Positions 24,775 through 36,308 of a DNA stretch of 64,000 nucleotides are shown here, piece after piece. A program made the translations under genes and the position numbers. Below the pieces are notes generated by a model. The model was not told the DNA's origin, did no database searches, and saw nothing but the letters and a program-made list of their open reading frames with translations. How positions within the stretch are numbered: the stretch's first letter is position 1; each line of letters starts with the position of its first letter. The DNA comes from Maridesulfovibrio bastinii DSM 16055 (GTDB taxonomy: Bacteria; Desulfobacterota; Desulfovibrionia; Desulfovibrionales; Desulfovibrionaceae), in NCBI RefSeq assembly GCF_000429985.1, contig NZ_KE387015.1, positions 111,664 to 175,663 on the forward strand, read 5' to 3'.

Positions 24775-25623
24775 TTATTTGATATTTACGGAACCAATAT
24801 TAGTATCGGCAGTGTTACCTTTGCCTACGGCAGAGTTGATAACATTACCTGTTCTGGTCTGGGTGGAAATAACCCCTGCTTTGGAACCGGTTACATGAAT
24901 ATTGCCGATATTAATATTGGCCCTGTTGCCCTTACCTACAGCAGAGTTGACTACATTGCCGGTACGGGTATCAGTGCTGACAACTCCCACCTTGGAATTG
25001 GAGATATAAGCATTACCGATGCTGGTATTAGCGACATTGCCCTTACCAACGGCGGAGTTGACTACATTTCCTGTCTGGGTATCAGTGCTGACAACTCCAA
25101 CCTTGGAATTGCTGACAACGGCGTTGCCGATTAAAGTCTGTGCCTTGTTATTTTTACCGACTGCAGAGTTTACTACGTTTCCGGTCTTGGTTCTGGTACT
25201 TACAACGCCAACCTTGGAATTTTTAATAGCGGTGTTACCGATCAGGGTTTTAGCCTGATTGTTCTTACCTACAGCAGAATTAACCACGTTTCCGGTCTGG
25301 GTATCAGTGCTGACAACTCCAACCTTGGAATTGCTGACGCTTGTGCTACCAATCAGGGTTTCTGCCTGATTGTTTTTACCAACGGCTGAGTTGACTACAT
25401 TACCGGTTCTTGTCCTTGTACTGACAACCCCGATCTTGGAATTACTAACACTAACACCGCCGATTGATGTTTTGGCTTTGTTATTTTTGCCGACTGCGGA
25501 GTTCACTACGTTACCGGTACTGGTTCTGGTACTTACAACTCCAACTTCTGAACCGGCCACAGCAGAAAAACTGAAAGAAACTGTGATAAGGACAATCCCC
25601 AAAATACTGACAAACTTACTCAC
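24775..25623 (-). CDS. Exported protein of seven 37-residue repeats, curlin-like
   Basis: The 282-residue precursor starts at GTG 25623 (GGAGG seven bases ahead) and has a signal peptide ending AVAG. The rest is entirely repeats: six units of exactly 37 residues and a last one of 34. Each unit carries the invariant core TGNVVNSAVGK (I replaces V once), preceded by GVVST-T and followed by N-A-T-IGN and SNSK. QTGNVVNSAVGK recalls the curlin signature (Q-x-G-x2-N-x-A) with one extra residue. Low aromatic content, many Asn/Gly/Ser/Val and strict periodicity suit a stacked beta-solenoid or amyloid fibre. A CsgG-like pore gene in the same operon supports secretion. The amyloid role is inferred. Confidence 0.75.
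   Translation of the reverse strand: MSKFVSILGIVLITVSFSFSAVAGSEVGVVSTRTSTGNVVNSAVGKNNKAKTSIGGVSVSNSKIGVVSTRTRTGNVVNSAVGKNNQAETLIGSTSVSNSKVGVVSTDTQTGNVVNSAVGKNNQAKTLIGNTAIKNSKVGVVSTRTKTGNVVNSAVGKNNKAQTLIGNAVVSNSKVGVVSTDTQTGNVVNSAVGKGNVANTSIGNAYISNSKVGVVSTDTRTGNVVNSAVGKGNRANINIGNIHVTGSKAGVISTQTRTGNVINSAVGKGNTADTNIGSVNIK
24778..25545. repeat. Seven tandem 111-bp coding repeats
   Basis: The DNA underlying the 37-residue protein repeats. Units differ at many synonymous positions even where the protein is identical, so the protein sequence is conserved beyond simple recent DNA duplication. Open frames on the plus strand here are shadows of the repeat. Confidence 0.9.
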
Positions 25624-25858
25624 GACATTACCTCCATGTTACCCGTTAAGAATAAACCCACCCAAGATTGAAACTTTTGCTGGCTGCCTCAATTAAAAAT
25701 AATAGTGACATTACATGTCCATATATAACAAATCAATACCAATGTGTTATAATAGAATATCTGGGCCACTCAAAATCTAGCTACTTAATTATAGGGAATA
25801 TAGACAAGAGGCGAGGGGAAAAATAGATTTATTCTCCCCCCGCTCAAAGCGGAAGAAT

Positions 25859-26572
25859 TTATGAACCGAACCAGTTGACCTCCGGAACCCTTGCAAAATG
25901 ATTTTCAGCCAGAAACGATCCGGGAGTGCGGTTATATAATCTGGGATGATGACTTTCGAATTTATTTTCTTCAGATACAAAAGAGCAAAAATCACAGGCG
26001 TTTTTACCCCATAAGAACCAGCGGGCTGCCCGGCTGTTTTCTGCTGTGAATTTCAAAGCATCCCGAACAAAATCAGACCAGATATCTTTATGGCTTCCGG
26101 GTTTATCTATCTCACAGGTCAAAGCGGCATTAAGCATAAGCACGCCCTCCTCCTCCCAATGTCTGAACAGTTTATCAGGGGGAAGAAGCGGAAAAATTCC
26201 AGCATCAATATCTTCACGGATTTTTTTTATGGGAGAGACTTCAGGAGATTTCAGATAATTTTTATGCAGCAGTTTTAAAATATTCACCAGAGAAGCATTT
26301 CGTTTCAAATCGTGCCAGCTTGAAATTCCGCCGACTTCAAAAGAACGCCCTGTAGCTGTTCCCTTTTGCGGATAGGGGTCCTGGCCAAGTATGACAACTT
26401 TTACCCCGTAAAGATCAGTTGCAGCAAAACGGAGTATATTTTGAGCTTCAGGAGTATAGCTGGACCCTAGCTTCTTTTCTATCTCTTTCAGCTCATTTAT
26501 TTTTTCATTAGTAAAAAAGCATTCCCATGAAGGGTGTATTTTCCGACTCTTACCCGCAAAAAATATATTCAT
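25859..26572 (-). CDS. ung: Uracil-DNA glycosylase (family 1 type)
   Basis: Removes uracil from DNA. The 237 residues contain the water-activating motif GQDPYP with Asp65 (residues 63-68), the LLNAALT-like strand (VLMLNAALTCE), WFLWGKNA, and the minor-groove motif region ESHHPRLYN near the C-terminus carrying the catalytic His. Two positions are unusual for family 1: the His after GQDPY is Pro, and the HPSPLS loop reads HPRLYN. Overall order and length still fit Ung. A strand-end overlap is absent; 15 bp separate it from the PAPS-reductase-like gene upstream. Confidence 0.8.
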   Translation of the reverse strand: MNIFFAGKSRKIHPSWECFFTNEKINELKEIEKKLGSSYTPEAQNILRFAATDLYGVKVVILGQDPYPQKGTATGRSFEVGGISSWHDLKRNASLVNILKLLHKNYLKSPEVSPIKKIREDIDAGIFPLLPPDKLFRHWEEEGVLMLNAALTCEIDKPGSHKDIWSDFVRDALKFTAENSRAARWFLWGKNACDFCSFVSEENKFESHHPRLYNRTPGSFLAENHFARVPEVNWFGS

Positions 26573-26587
26573 CTATTTTCCTGAAAT

Positions 26588-27274
26588 TTAGAAGTATCCC
26601 AATGAAGTCAGCAGCTCCAACTTCTGTTCCTTGGCAGAATTTCGTCCCTCGCGCTCACCACCGGCATCGCTTTTAGCTGTACACGGTCTGCACCCCAGAG
26701 AACGGTAGCCTTGATCATAAAGTTCACAAAACGGAAGATCATTCATGGTTATGAATGACCAGATATCCATCTCCGTCCAGTCTAGAACAGGGTTGAGCAT
26801 CAGATGTTCCGGAGCTTCACGCTTCTCCAGATAATCACGGTTCTGCCGTGATGGATGTTCGTCCCTGCGAATGCCGGAAATCAGCACTTCTATTTTTCCC
26901 TTCTCAACAGCCTTCATAAGCGGCTCAACTTTGAGCTCCCGGCAGCACTTTAGCACATCAACGGCATAAGGATAAGCATCAGGATCAATATCCGGTCTGA
27001 CAATATCAACATCGATATTCCAGTCAGAAGCCAGAGAATCCCTGAAAGAAAGTACTTCAGGAAATTTTACCCCGGTATCGATGGATAAAGCTCTGGGATT
27101 CATTTTTAAGGATTCCATTTTCAAAACTTCAATCCAGATTGCCATGACAACCGTGGAATCCTTTCCTCCTGTCCACGCAACCGCAATTTTATGAGGATCG
27201 TGTTTGTTCAACACATCCTTCATAAGTTCCACAGTTCGTTCAACTTTAGAATCGAGCGATTCTGCTGAAGCCAT
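26588..27274 (-). CDS. PAPS-reductase/CysD-family PP-loop protein
   Basis: A 228-residue PP-loop ATPase-fold protein of the adenine nucleotide alpha-hydrolase superfamily. The nucleotide loop reads AWTGGKDSTVVM (33-44; the family norm is SGGKDS). Other marks are SIDTGVKFPEVLSFRD, SGIRRDEHPSRQNR and the C-terminal YRSLGCRPCTAKSDAGGEREGR, close to the CysD/CysH end. Its true substrate is uncertain: Desulfovibrio reduces APS by AprAB, so a role in dissimilation is unlikely. Assimilatory thiol synthesis or nucleotide or RNA modification are alternatives. It lies between ung and the por terminator on minus. Confidence 0.78.
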   Translation of the reverse strand: MASAESLDSKVERTVELMKDVLNKHDPHKIAVAWTGGKDSTVVMAIWIEVLKMESLKMNPRALSIDTGVKFPEVLSFRDSLASDWNIDVDIVRPDIDPDAYPYAVDVLKCCRELKVEPLMKAVEKGKIEVLISGIRRDEHPSRQNRDYLEKREAPEHLMLNPVLDWTEMDIWSFITMNDLPFCELYDQGYRSLGCRPCTAKSDAGGEREGRNSAKEQKLELLTSLGYF

Positions 27275-27340
27275 AGCTGCTATCTCCTGTAAATATTACC
27301 GACATTATGAATACGGGCGCAAACATTTAAATCTGCACGC

Positions 27341-27380
27341 CCAAAAAAACAACCCCCGCGCAGGTGGTCCTGCACGGGGG
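27341..27380 (-). terminator. Terminator after por
   Basis: GC-rich hairpin at 27353-27380 (CCCCCG-GCAGG / CCTGC-CGGGGG, 4-base loop) followed on minus by a T-rich run (27341-27352). It starts about 25 bp after the por stop codon. Confidence 0.9.
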
Positions 27381-27405
27381 CATTTAATTCAGTCAGAAAC
27401 CGCTG

Positions 27406-30969
<3,564 letters not shown>

Positions 30970-31114
30970 TTATTAGCATAACATCCAAAGATTTCCTACC
31001 CGGACACATTTTGAAAGCATCATGAACACAACTAAATGAAGCTCGGGAATGCGCATGAAATAATAATATTTCAAAACTTCATTAAATAACCCGGAGATCA
31101 ATCATTAATTTCAT

Positions 31115-31132
31115 ATTTTAATATATTAAAAT
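31115..31132. promoter_or_regulatory. AT-only palindrome upstream of por
   Basis: A perfect 18-bp palindrome (ATTTTAATATATTAAAAT) in the 276-bp AT-rich gap between the pta stop and the por start, about 190 bp before por. It could bind a regulator, but AT-rich DNA gives such symmetry easily. I see no gene in this gap. Confidence 0.25.
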
Positions 31133-31200
31133 TAACATCTTAAATTTCAATATATTATGACAAAATACAAAAAAAATAATATTTATCTCAATAATTTTTT

Positions 31201-33345
31201 TTAGAGGCAGCCCACATGTCCATCTGTCCCTATATCGCATTTACCTTTCTCAGCCTGAGCCTGAATAGCGGTGATGGCCACGGTATTAACGATATCCCGG
31301 ATTAGGCAGCCACGGCTCAAGTCATTCACCGGCTTGTTCAAACCCTGAAGCACAGGACCTATAGCCATTGAACCGGCAACCGATCTCTGAACAGCTTTAT
31401 AAGTATTATTACCTGTATTGAGATCAGGAAAAATAAGCACGGTGGCATGTCCTGCAACCTCACTCCCCGGCAGCTTTTCAGCAGCAACAACAGGGTCAAT
31501 TGCAGCATCATACTGAATTGGTCCTTCAACCATGAGATCAGGAGCTTTTTTCCTGAGTATGGCTGTAGCCTCAATAACCTTATCAACGTCCTTGCCTGCA
31601 CCGGAATCACCGGTTGAATATGAAAGCATTGCCACTTTGGGTTCAACGCCGAATATTCTTGCGGTTTCGGCTGAACTGATCGCTATTTCCGCAAGCTGTC
31701 CGGCATCCGGATTCGGGTTGACAGCGCAGTCTCCGTAAACAAGGACTCTGTCATTCTGGCACATCAGAAAAACGCTTGAAACGATGGAAGCTTCCGGCTT
31801 TGTTTTGATAAATTCAAAAGCAGGACGTATGGTCTGGGCTGTGGTTGTAACAGAGCCGGAAACCATTCCGTCAGCGTCACCTTTGTGAACCATCATTGTT
31901 CCGAAATAGGTCGGATCAGTCATTCTGTCTCTGGCATCTTCCTTCAAAATACCCTTATGCTTTCTTGCTTCATAATAGGTCTCAACATATTCCTCCAGCC
32001 GAGGAAACTTTTCCGGATCTATTATGTTTATCCCCGACAGATCAACGTTTAGCAGAGAAGCCGTTTTACGGATAAAGTCTTCCTTTCCAAGTAAGGTGAG
32101 GTCGACAACATCACGTTTGTATAAAATATCAGCCGCCTGAATAATACGCTCACTTCCACCTTCGGGCAGCACTATACGCTGTTTGCTGCTGCGGGCCTTC
32201 TGAAGAAGGTTATACTCAAACATATACGGGGTTATTCTCGTGGAAGCTCTTGAAACAAGGGCTGTCTGCAACTCTTCCGCATTAACACAGGTTTCGAATA
32301 AACCGAGGGCGGACATTATTTTGGGATGGTTTTCAGGGTCTATGGTTCCGTGTAAACTCTGAAGGATATGGGCGGTTTTATAAGTATGGGCCGGAGCACT
32401 CAAAATAGGAAGTGGAACCCCGGTCCAGCCTTCTATCAGACGGTGCAGTGAGACCGCAGGTTTAATGCCGCCTGTGAGCAGAATCCCGGAGACATCGGGA
32501 TATGAATCGGACAGCCTTGAGGCAAGGCTCGACAGCACAATATCCGAGCGGTCTCCCGGAGTTATGATGAGACTGCCTTCACTGATATACTTTAGAAAGT
32601 TATCAATATGCATGGCCGCAATAACATAATCATCAATGGGGGTATCAAGTCTGCCGTGACCATACAGAACCTCGCAGTCAAGCCACTTGATAACATCCTT
32701 TATAGAAGGATTGCCAAGCCGCTTGTCATCGGGAATAACATAAACCAGCAGAGGATTACGGCTGCGGGTCTGACTTTTTATCTGTTCCGCAAGATCAGGC
32801 GAAACATTTTTTCCGGCGCGGTTGACTATGACTGAGACAACATCAAGTCCCTTTTCTTCAAAAACCTCCACTGTTCTCTGAGCAGATTCACGTATTTCAT
32901 TATCTCCGGACCGTCTGCCGTTAACAACGGTCATCACAGGGCAGCCGAGATTGCTTACTATATCGGAATTTATTTCAAACTCCAGAGCAGCCTCACCGCC
33001 GAGATAATCTGTGCCTTCGCAGAGAACAAAGTCATACTTTTCTTCAAGTTCTTTAAATTTTGCCAGAGTATTTTCCAGCAGAAGAGACTGCTTGCCTTCG
33101 TTAAGCATCCGCATCGCTTCCGAAAGAGTGTAAGCGTAGGTATCTTCGTATTCCTGTGACAATTTAAAATGCCTGAGTATAAGATCAATATCGTGATCAC
33201 GCTCGCCTTTAAAATTATCATTTATTATCGGCCTGAAAATTGCCACCTTGCGCAAACGCGTCAGTAGAAGCTGCATAACACCAAGGACCACGGCAGATTT
33301 GCCGCTTCTTGACTCCATGGCGGCTATATACAGACTTTTTGACAT
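31201..33345 (-). CDS. pta: Phosphate acetyltransferase (long form)
   Basis: Converts acetyl-CoA to acetyl phosphate, feeding substrate-level ATP formation through acetate kinase. The 714-residue long form has an N-terminal BioD-like P-loop domain (MESRSGKSAVVLGVMQLL, residues ~10-27), a central DRTGG domain (DYVIAAMHIDNFLKY, ITPGDRSDIVL), and the C-terminal catalytic PTA_PTB domain from about 390 (RIVLPEGGSERI, VYGDCAVNPNPDAGQLAEIAI, and SYSTGDSGAG). It runs toward por with 276 bp between. No ackA is in the window. Confidence 0.95.
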   Translation of the reverse strand: MSKSLYIAAMESRSGKSAVVLGVMQLLLTRLRKVAIFRPIINDNFKGERDHDIDLILRHFKLSQEYEDTYAYTLSEAMRMLNEGKQSLLLENTLAKFKELEEKYDFVLCEGTDYLGGEAALEFEINSDIVSNLGCPVMTVVNGRRSGDNEIRESAQRTVEVFEEKGLDVVSVIVNRAGKNVSPDLAEQIKSQTRSRNPLLVYVIPDDKRLGNPSIKDVIKWLDCEVLYGHGRLDTPIDDYVIAAMHIDNFLKYISEGSLIITPGDRSDIVLSSLASRLSDSYPDVSGILLTGGIKPAVSLHRLIEGWTGVPLPILSAPAHTYKTAHILQSLHGTIDPENHPKIMSALGLFETCVNAEELQTALVSRASTRITPYMFEYNLLQKARSSKQRIVLPEGGSERIIQAADILYKRDVVDLTLLGKEDFIRKTASLLNVDLSGINIIDPEKFPRLEEYVETYYEARKHKGILKEDARDRMTDPTYFGTMMVHKGDADGMVSGSVTTTAQTIRPAFEFIKTKPEASIVSSVFLMCQNDRVLVYGDCAVNPNPDAGQLAEIAISSAETARIFGVEPKVAMLSYSTGDSGAGKDVDKVIEATAILRKKAPDLMVEGPIQYDAAIDPVVAAEKLPGSEVAGHATVLIFPDLNTGNNTYKAVQRSVAGSMAIGPVLQGLNKPVNDLSRGCLIRDIVNTVAITAIQAQAEKGKCDIGTDGHVGCL

Positions 33346-33410
33346 TCAATCCTCCAAAGATTTATTGTCCCGTTTCGTTATTCGGGAGATTTAATTCGAG
33401 ATAAATTTTA

Positions 33411-33565
33411 GGGAGACCCCCGGCAGTTGCACACGGAGGTGCTGATTTTGTCTGCCATGACTTCCGGTTATTTTTGAACGCCATTAACCGGGTTGCGAGG
33501 TCCGAGCAAACGTATGTGCCCCACCGGGGAAAGCATAATCCTACCAACTATGCTACGCGTCTCCC
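33411..33565 (-). ncRNA. ssrS: Probable 6S RNA
   Basis: A ~155-nt stretch with no credible protein. Its ends pair perfectly (GGGAGAC / GTCTCCC). Moving inward, CCCCGG pairs with CCGGGG, GCACA with TGTGC, GTTTGC with GCAGAC, and CCGGTTA with TAACCGG closing a terminal loop. The result is one long irregular hairpin with a large central bulge, the shape and length of 6S RNA, which mimics an open promoter and binds sigma-70 RNA polymerase. Strings such as GCTCGGACCTCGCAACC resemble proteobacterial 6S, from memory only. It starts 24 bp past the rnfB stop, so processing from the rnf transcript or a promoter within rnfB is needed. Confidence 0.7.
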
Positions 33566-33573
33566 ATGATTTT

Positions 33574-33640
33574 CAGAAACCCGTGAACATTAATCCTTCC
33601 CGACTTCTGTTTCTAATGCAACAGAATCCACGGGTTTCTG
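33574..33640 (-). other. Nested inverted repeat spanning the rnfB stop codon
   Basis: CAGAAACCCGTG (33574-33585) and CACGGGTTTCTG (33629-33640) are perfect 12-bp inverted copies. Inside, TTCTGTT and AACAGAA form a second 7-bp hairpin. The rnfB stop codon lies within. No T-run follows. It could separate or protect the rnf mRNA end from the RNA gene just beyond. Confidence 0.6.
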
Positions 33641-35695
33641 ATGATCATAACATATTAATCCGCACTTGAGGCAGCGACCGGCTTCATTCAATGCCTCCGT
33701 CTCATCAAGTGCTCCTTCCACTTCATTAAACGAACAGGTCCGGTCATCACCATGACACAGGTGTGGCATAACGGCCCTGTTCTTAAGCTCAACCCCTTCC
33801 ACTGTTTTAAATAAAGTGTAGGAAATAAGGTTGCGCTGTAATTTTTCAGGGACCGGAATACTCCCCTGTGTAATATAATAATGAATCGACCTTGCAGCTT
33901 TCCTGCCATCGCCGACCGCTGAAATAACAAGATCAGGACCAGTCAGCACATCACCGGCAGCAAAGACATCGGGAATGGCAGTCTGAAAAGTATCAGGATC
34001 AGCGGCTATGGTTTTCCAGCGTGTTGTTTCAATAGCGCACTCTGTTGAATTTTCATCATAAAGACAGCTCAGATCCGGCTTCTGACCTATTGCAGCTATT
34101 ATGAGATCAGCTCTCATAAATGTTTCCGAACCTTCAATAGGTTCCGGTCTGCGCCGACCGGATGCGTCCGGCTCGCCAAGCTCCATTTCTATATATTCAA
34201 CTCCGAGAGCTCTTCCATTCTCATCACCGACAACCTTTTTAGGTGCTGCCAGAAATTTATATTTAACACCTTCTTCCTCGGCTCCGATAATTTCTTCATT
34301 ATTAGCCGGCATCTCTTTTCTGGTCCGGCGATACATCATTATAACTTCAGCTCCCAGACGGATGCAGGTTCTGGCGGCATCAATCGCCGTATTGCCGCCG
34401 CCGACAACTATAACCCGCTTGCCGACATCTATCTTCTGCCCGAGAGCATGCGCCGTCAGAAATTCTATACCGCCCCAGACTCCTTTGAGGTCTTCCCCTT
34501 CCGCATACATGGACCCGGCAAGCCATGCACCAAGTCCCATAAATACGGCTTCGTAACCTTCGGCTTTCAGGCTATTCAAATCAAAATCCTTGCCGAAAGA
34601 TGAATTAAGCTCAACATCTACCCCCAAATCGAGTATGCCCTGAATTTCCCAGTCAAGATCAGCCTTAGGCAGCCGGTATTCAGGAATTCCGTACCTCAGC
34701 TGACCGCCGAGGGCTGGCATTGCTTCAAAAATTTTAGGACTGTGACCAAGCCGCCTTAAAAAATATGCACAGGATAAACCGGCGGGTCCACCGCCTATTA
34801 CAGCAACTTTTCTTCCGGTCTCTCTGGCACATTGAATCGGCAGGTGTTCTTTCAGAGCAAGCTCTCTGTCAGCTACAAACCGCTTGAGCATGTTAATCGC
34901 CACAGGCTCATCCACATATCCTCTGCGGCAGACTTCTTCACAGGGTCTCGGGCAGACTCTTCCGCATACCAGCAGCAGAGGGTTGCGTTCTTTGATAGTC
35001 AAAACAGCACCATCATAATCCCCTGCTTTAATCTGTTCAATATATCTTGGAATATTTATCTGTCCCGGACATTTCTGGCGGCATGGAGCAAGGCAGTCGG
35101 ATGTAAGGTTAAGATGCAGTAGTCCTGCGGTCATTCCGGTTATGCCGATTACTCCTCTGGGGCATATTTCAACACATTTGCCACAAGCCCGGCATTCATC
35201 AGGATCAATGACAGGAAGATTATCAGGTCCCATGTGGATAGCATCAAACGGGCAGGCCCGGACACAGCTGCCAAGTCCCAGACATCCTTCAGGACATGTT
35301 TTAGAACCTTCATAAAGCAGTGCCTGAGCTCTACAGTCGGAAACCCCTTCGTATATAAAACGCTCTTCGGCTCTGGAGCCTCCGGTGCAGTCACGCTCGG
35401 CAATTTCCGGTTCACGTTCTTCAACCGTCTGTCCCATCAGGGCGGCTATAGCCATTATGCCTTCCTGATCAGAAACAACACAGACATCAGCCCCGGATTT
35501 TCCGGCAACTATAGCTGCGGCGGCTCCGGCACAACCGGGATATCCGCAACCTCCACAGTTTGCTCCAGGCAGAAGATCTTCCACTCTGGCAATTCTCGGG
35601 TCCTCTTTCACATACAAAACCTTTGAAGCCACAGCCAGAATCAACGCTGCTCCGAAGCCCAATCCCAGTAAAACCAAAGCTGATGAAAAAATCAT
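33590..35695 (-). CDS. rnfB: RnfB fused to a GltD-like flavoprotein
   Basis: Ferredoxin-docking subunit of the Rnf complex, extended to 701 residues. An N-terminal membrane anchor (1-25) precedes the four-Cys cluster site (CGGCGYPGC and DVC, Cys47, 50, 55, 72). A 2[4Fe-4S] ferredoxin domain follows (134-180, CPEGCLGLGSCVRACP and CRACGKCVEICP). From ~200 to the end comes a module like the glutamate synthase small subunit/NfnB: Cys-rich CLAPCRQKCPGQINIPRY and CGRVCPRPCEEVCRRG, FAD motif GGGPAGLS (301-308), nucleotide motif GGGNTAIDAARTC (432 on) and a Cys pair near the end (CLKCGLIC). Ordinary RnfB ends after its ferredoxin part. No stop interrupts the fusion. Confidence 0.9.
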   Translation of the reverse strand: MIFSSALVLLGLGFGAALILAVASKVLYVKEDPRIARVEDLLPGANCGGCGYPGCAGAAAAIVAGKSGADVCVVSDQEGIMAIAALMGQTVEEREPEIAERDCTGGSRAEERFIYEGVSDCRAQALLYEGSKTCPEGCLGLGSCVRACPFDAIHMGPDNLPVIDPDECRACGKCVEICPRGVIGITGMTAGLLHLNLTSDCLAPCRQKCPGQINIPRYIEQIKAGDYDGAVLTIKERNPLLLVCGRVCPRPCEEVCRRGYVDEPVAINMLKRFVADRELALKEHLPIQCARETGRKVAVIGGGPAGLSCAYFLRRLGHSPKIFEAMPALGGQLRYGIPEYRLPKADLDWEIQGILDLGVDVELNSSFGKDFDLNSLKAEGYEAVFMGLGAWLAGSMYAEGEDLKGVWGGIEFLTAHALGQKIDVGKRVIVVGGGNTAIDAARTCIRLGAEVIMMYRRTRKEMPANNEEIIGAEEEGVKYKFLAAPKKVVGDENGRALGVEYIEMELGEPDASGRRRPEPIEGSETFMRADLIIAAIGQKPDLSCLYDENSTECAIETTRWKTIAADPDTFQTAIPDVFAAGDVLTGPDLVISAVGDGRKAARSIHYYITQGSIPVPEKLQRNLISYTLFKTVEGVELKNRAVMPHLCHGDDRTCSFNEVEGALDETEALNEAGRCLKCGLICYDHQKPVDSVALETEVGKD

Positions 35696-35720
35696 ATCCA
35701 GTCCTCCGTAAATGAAGGTC

Positions 35721-36302
35721 TTAAATCATTCCTTTAAAAGCGAAAAACGCCAGTGACATTAACCCTGCCATAATAAGCCCTGCCGGTGTTCCACGCATAG
35801 CAACCGGAATTCTTCTGATTTCAAGCCGTTCTCTGATACCAGCCAGAAGTATTAAGGCCAGCATGAAACCGAGACCGGAAGCAAAAGCAAATGAGACCGC
35901 TTTTACAAAACCGAATTCTTCACGCTGGCAGATAATGGCAATACCCATGACGGCACAGTTTGTGGTGATCAGCGGCAAGAAGATACCAAGAGCCTTGTAA
36001 AGTGGTGGAACTGTCTTTTTTAAAAACATTTCAACAAATTGAACCAGCGCGGCAATAACAAGGATAAAAGTCAGAGTCTGTAAATATTCTATGCCGAATG
36101 GTTCAAGCAGATATTTCTGGACCAGCCATGTAAATCCGGCTGCCATTACGGCCACGAAAACAACCGCGCCGCCCATTCCGAAGGCTACCCCGGTATTCTT
36201 GGAAGTGCCGATGAAAGGACAGTTCCCGAGATACTGGGCCAGTACGATATTGTTTACAAATATAGCAGAGATAAAGAGCAAGAAAAAATCCTGCATAACC
36301 AT
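35721..36302 (-). CDS. rnfA: Rnf complex subunit RnfA
   Basis: Integral membrane subunit of the ion-translocating ferredoxin-oxidising complex; with RnfE it forms the symmetric half-channel pair holding a membrane [2Fe-2S] cluster. The 193 residues have six hydrophobic helices and the family segments FVNNIVLAQYLGNCPFIGTS (Cys28) and TTNCAVMGIAI, each with one cluster Cys. Length is standard. It lies 25 bp before rnfB and 6 bp after rnfE. Confidence 0.96.
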   Translation of the reverse strand: MVMQDFFLLFISAIFVNNIVLAQYLGNCPFIGTSKNTGVAFGMGGAVVFVAVMAAGFTWLVQKYLLEPFGIEYLQTLTFILVIAALVQFVEMFLKKTVPPLYKALGIFLPLITTNCAVMGIAIICQREEFGFVKAVSFAFASGLGFMLALILLAGIRERLEIRRIPVAMRGTPAGLIMAGLMSLAFFAFKGMI

Positions 36303-36308
36303 GTCCTC

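Noticed and set aside
24778-25545. Possible CRISPR array because of regular repeats
   Set aside because: Units are 111 bp, lie inside one long coding frame and have no unique spacers; no cas genes are near.
24895-25696. Several plus-strand frames within the repeat gene
   Set aside because: They mirror the 111-bp repeat in another frame; the minus-strand frame has a start, ribosome-binding site, signal peptide and exact protein periodicity.
33411-33565. tRNA gene because of the 7-bp closing stem and a D-arm-like hairpin
   Set aside because: Too long (155 nt), no T-arm consensus and no anticodon arm; overall fold fits one long hairpin, better as 6S RNA.
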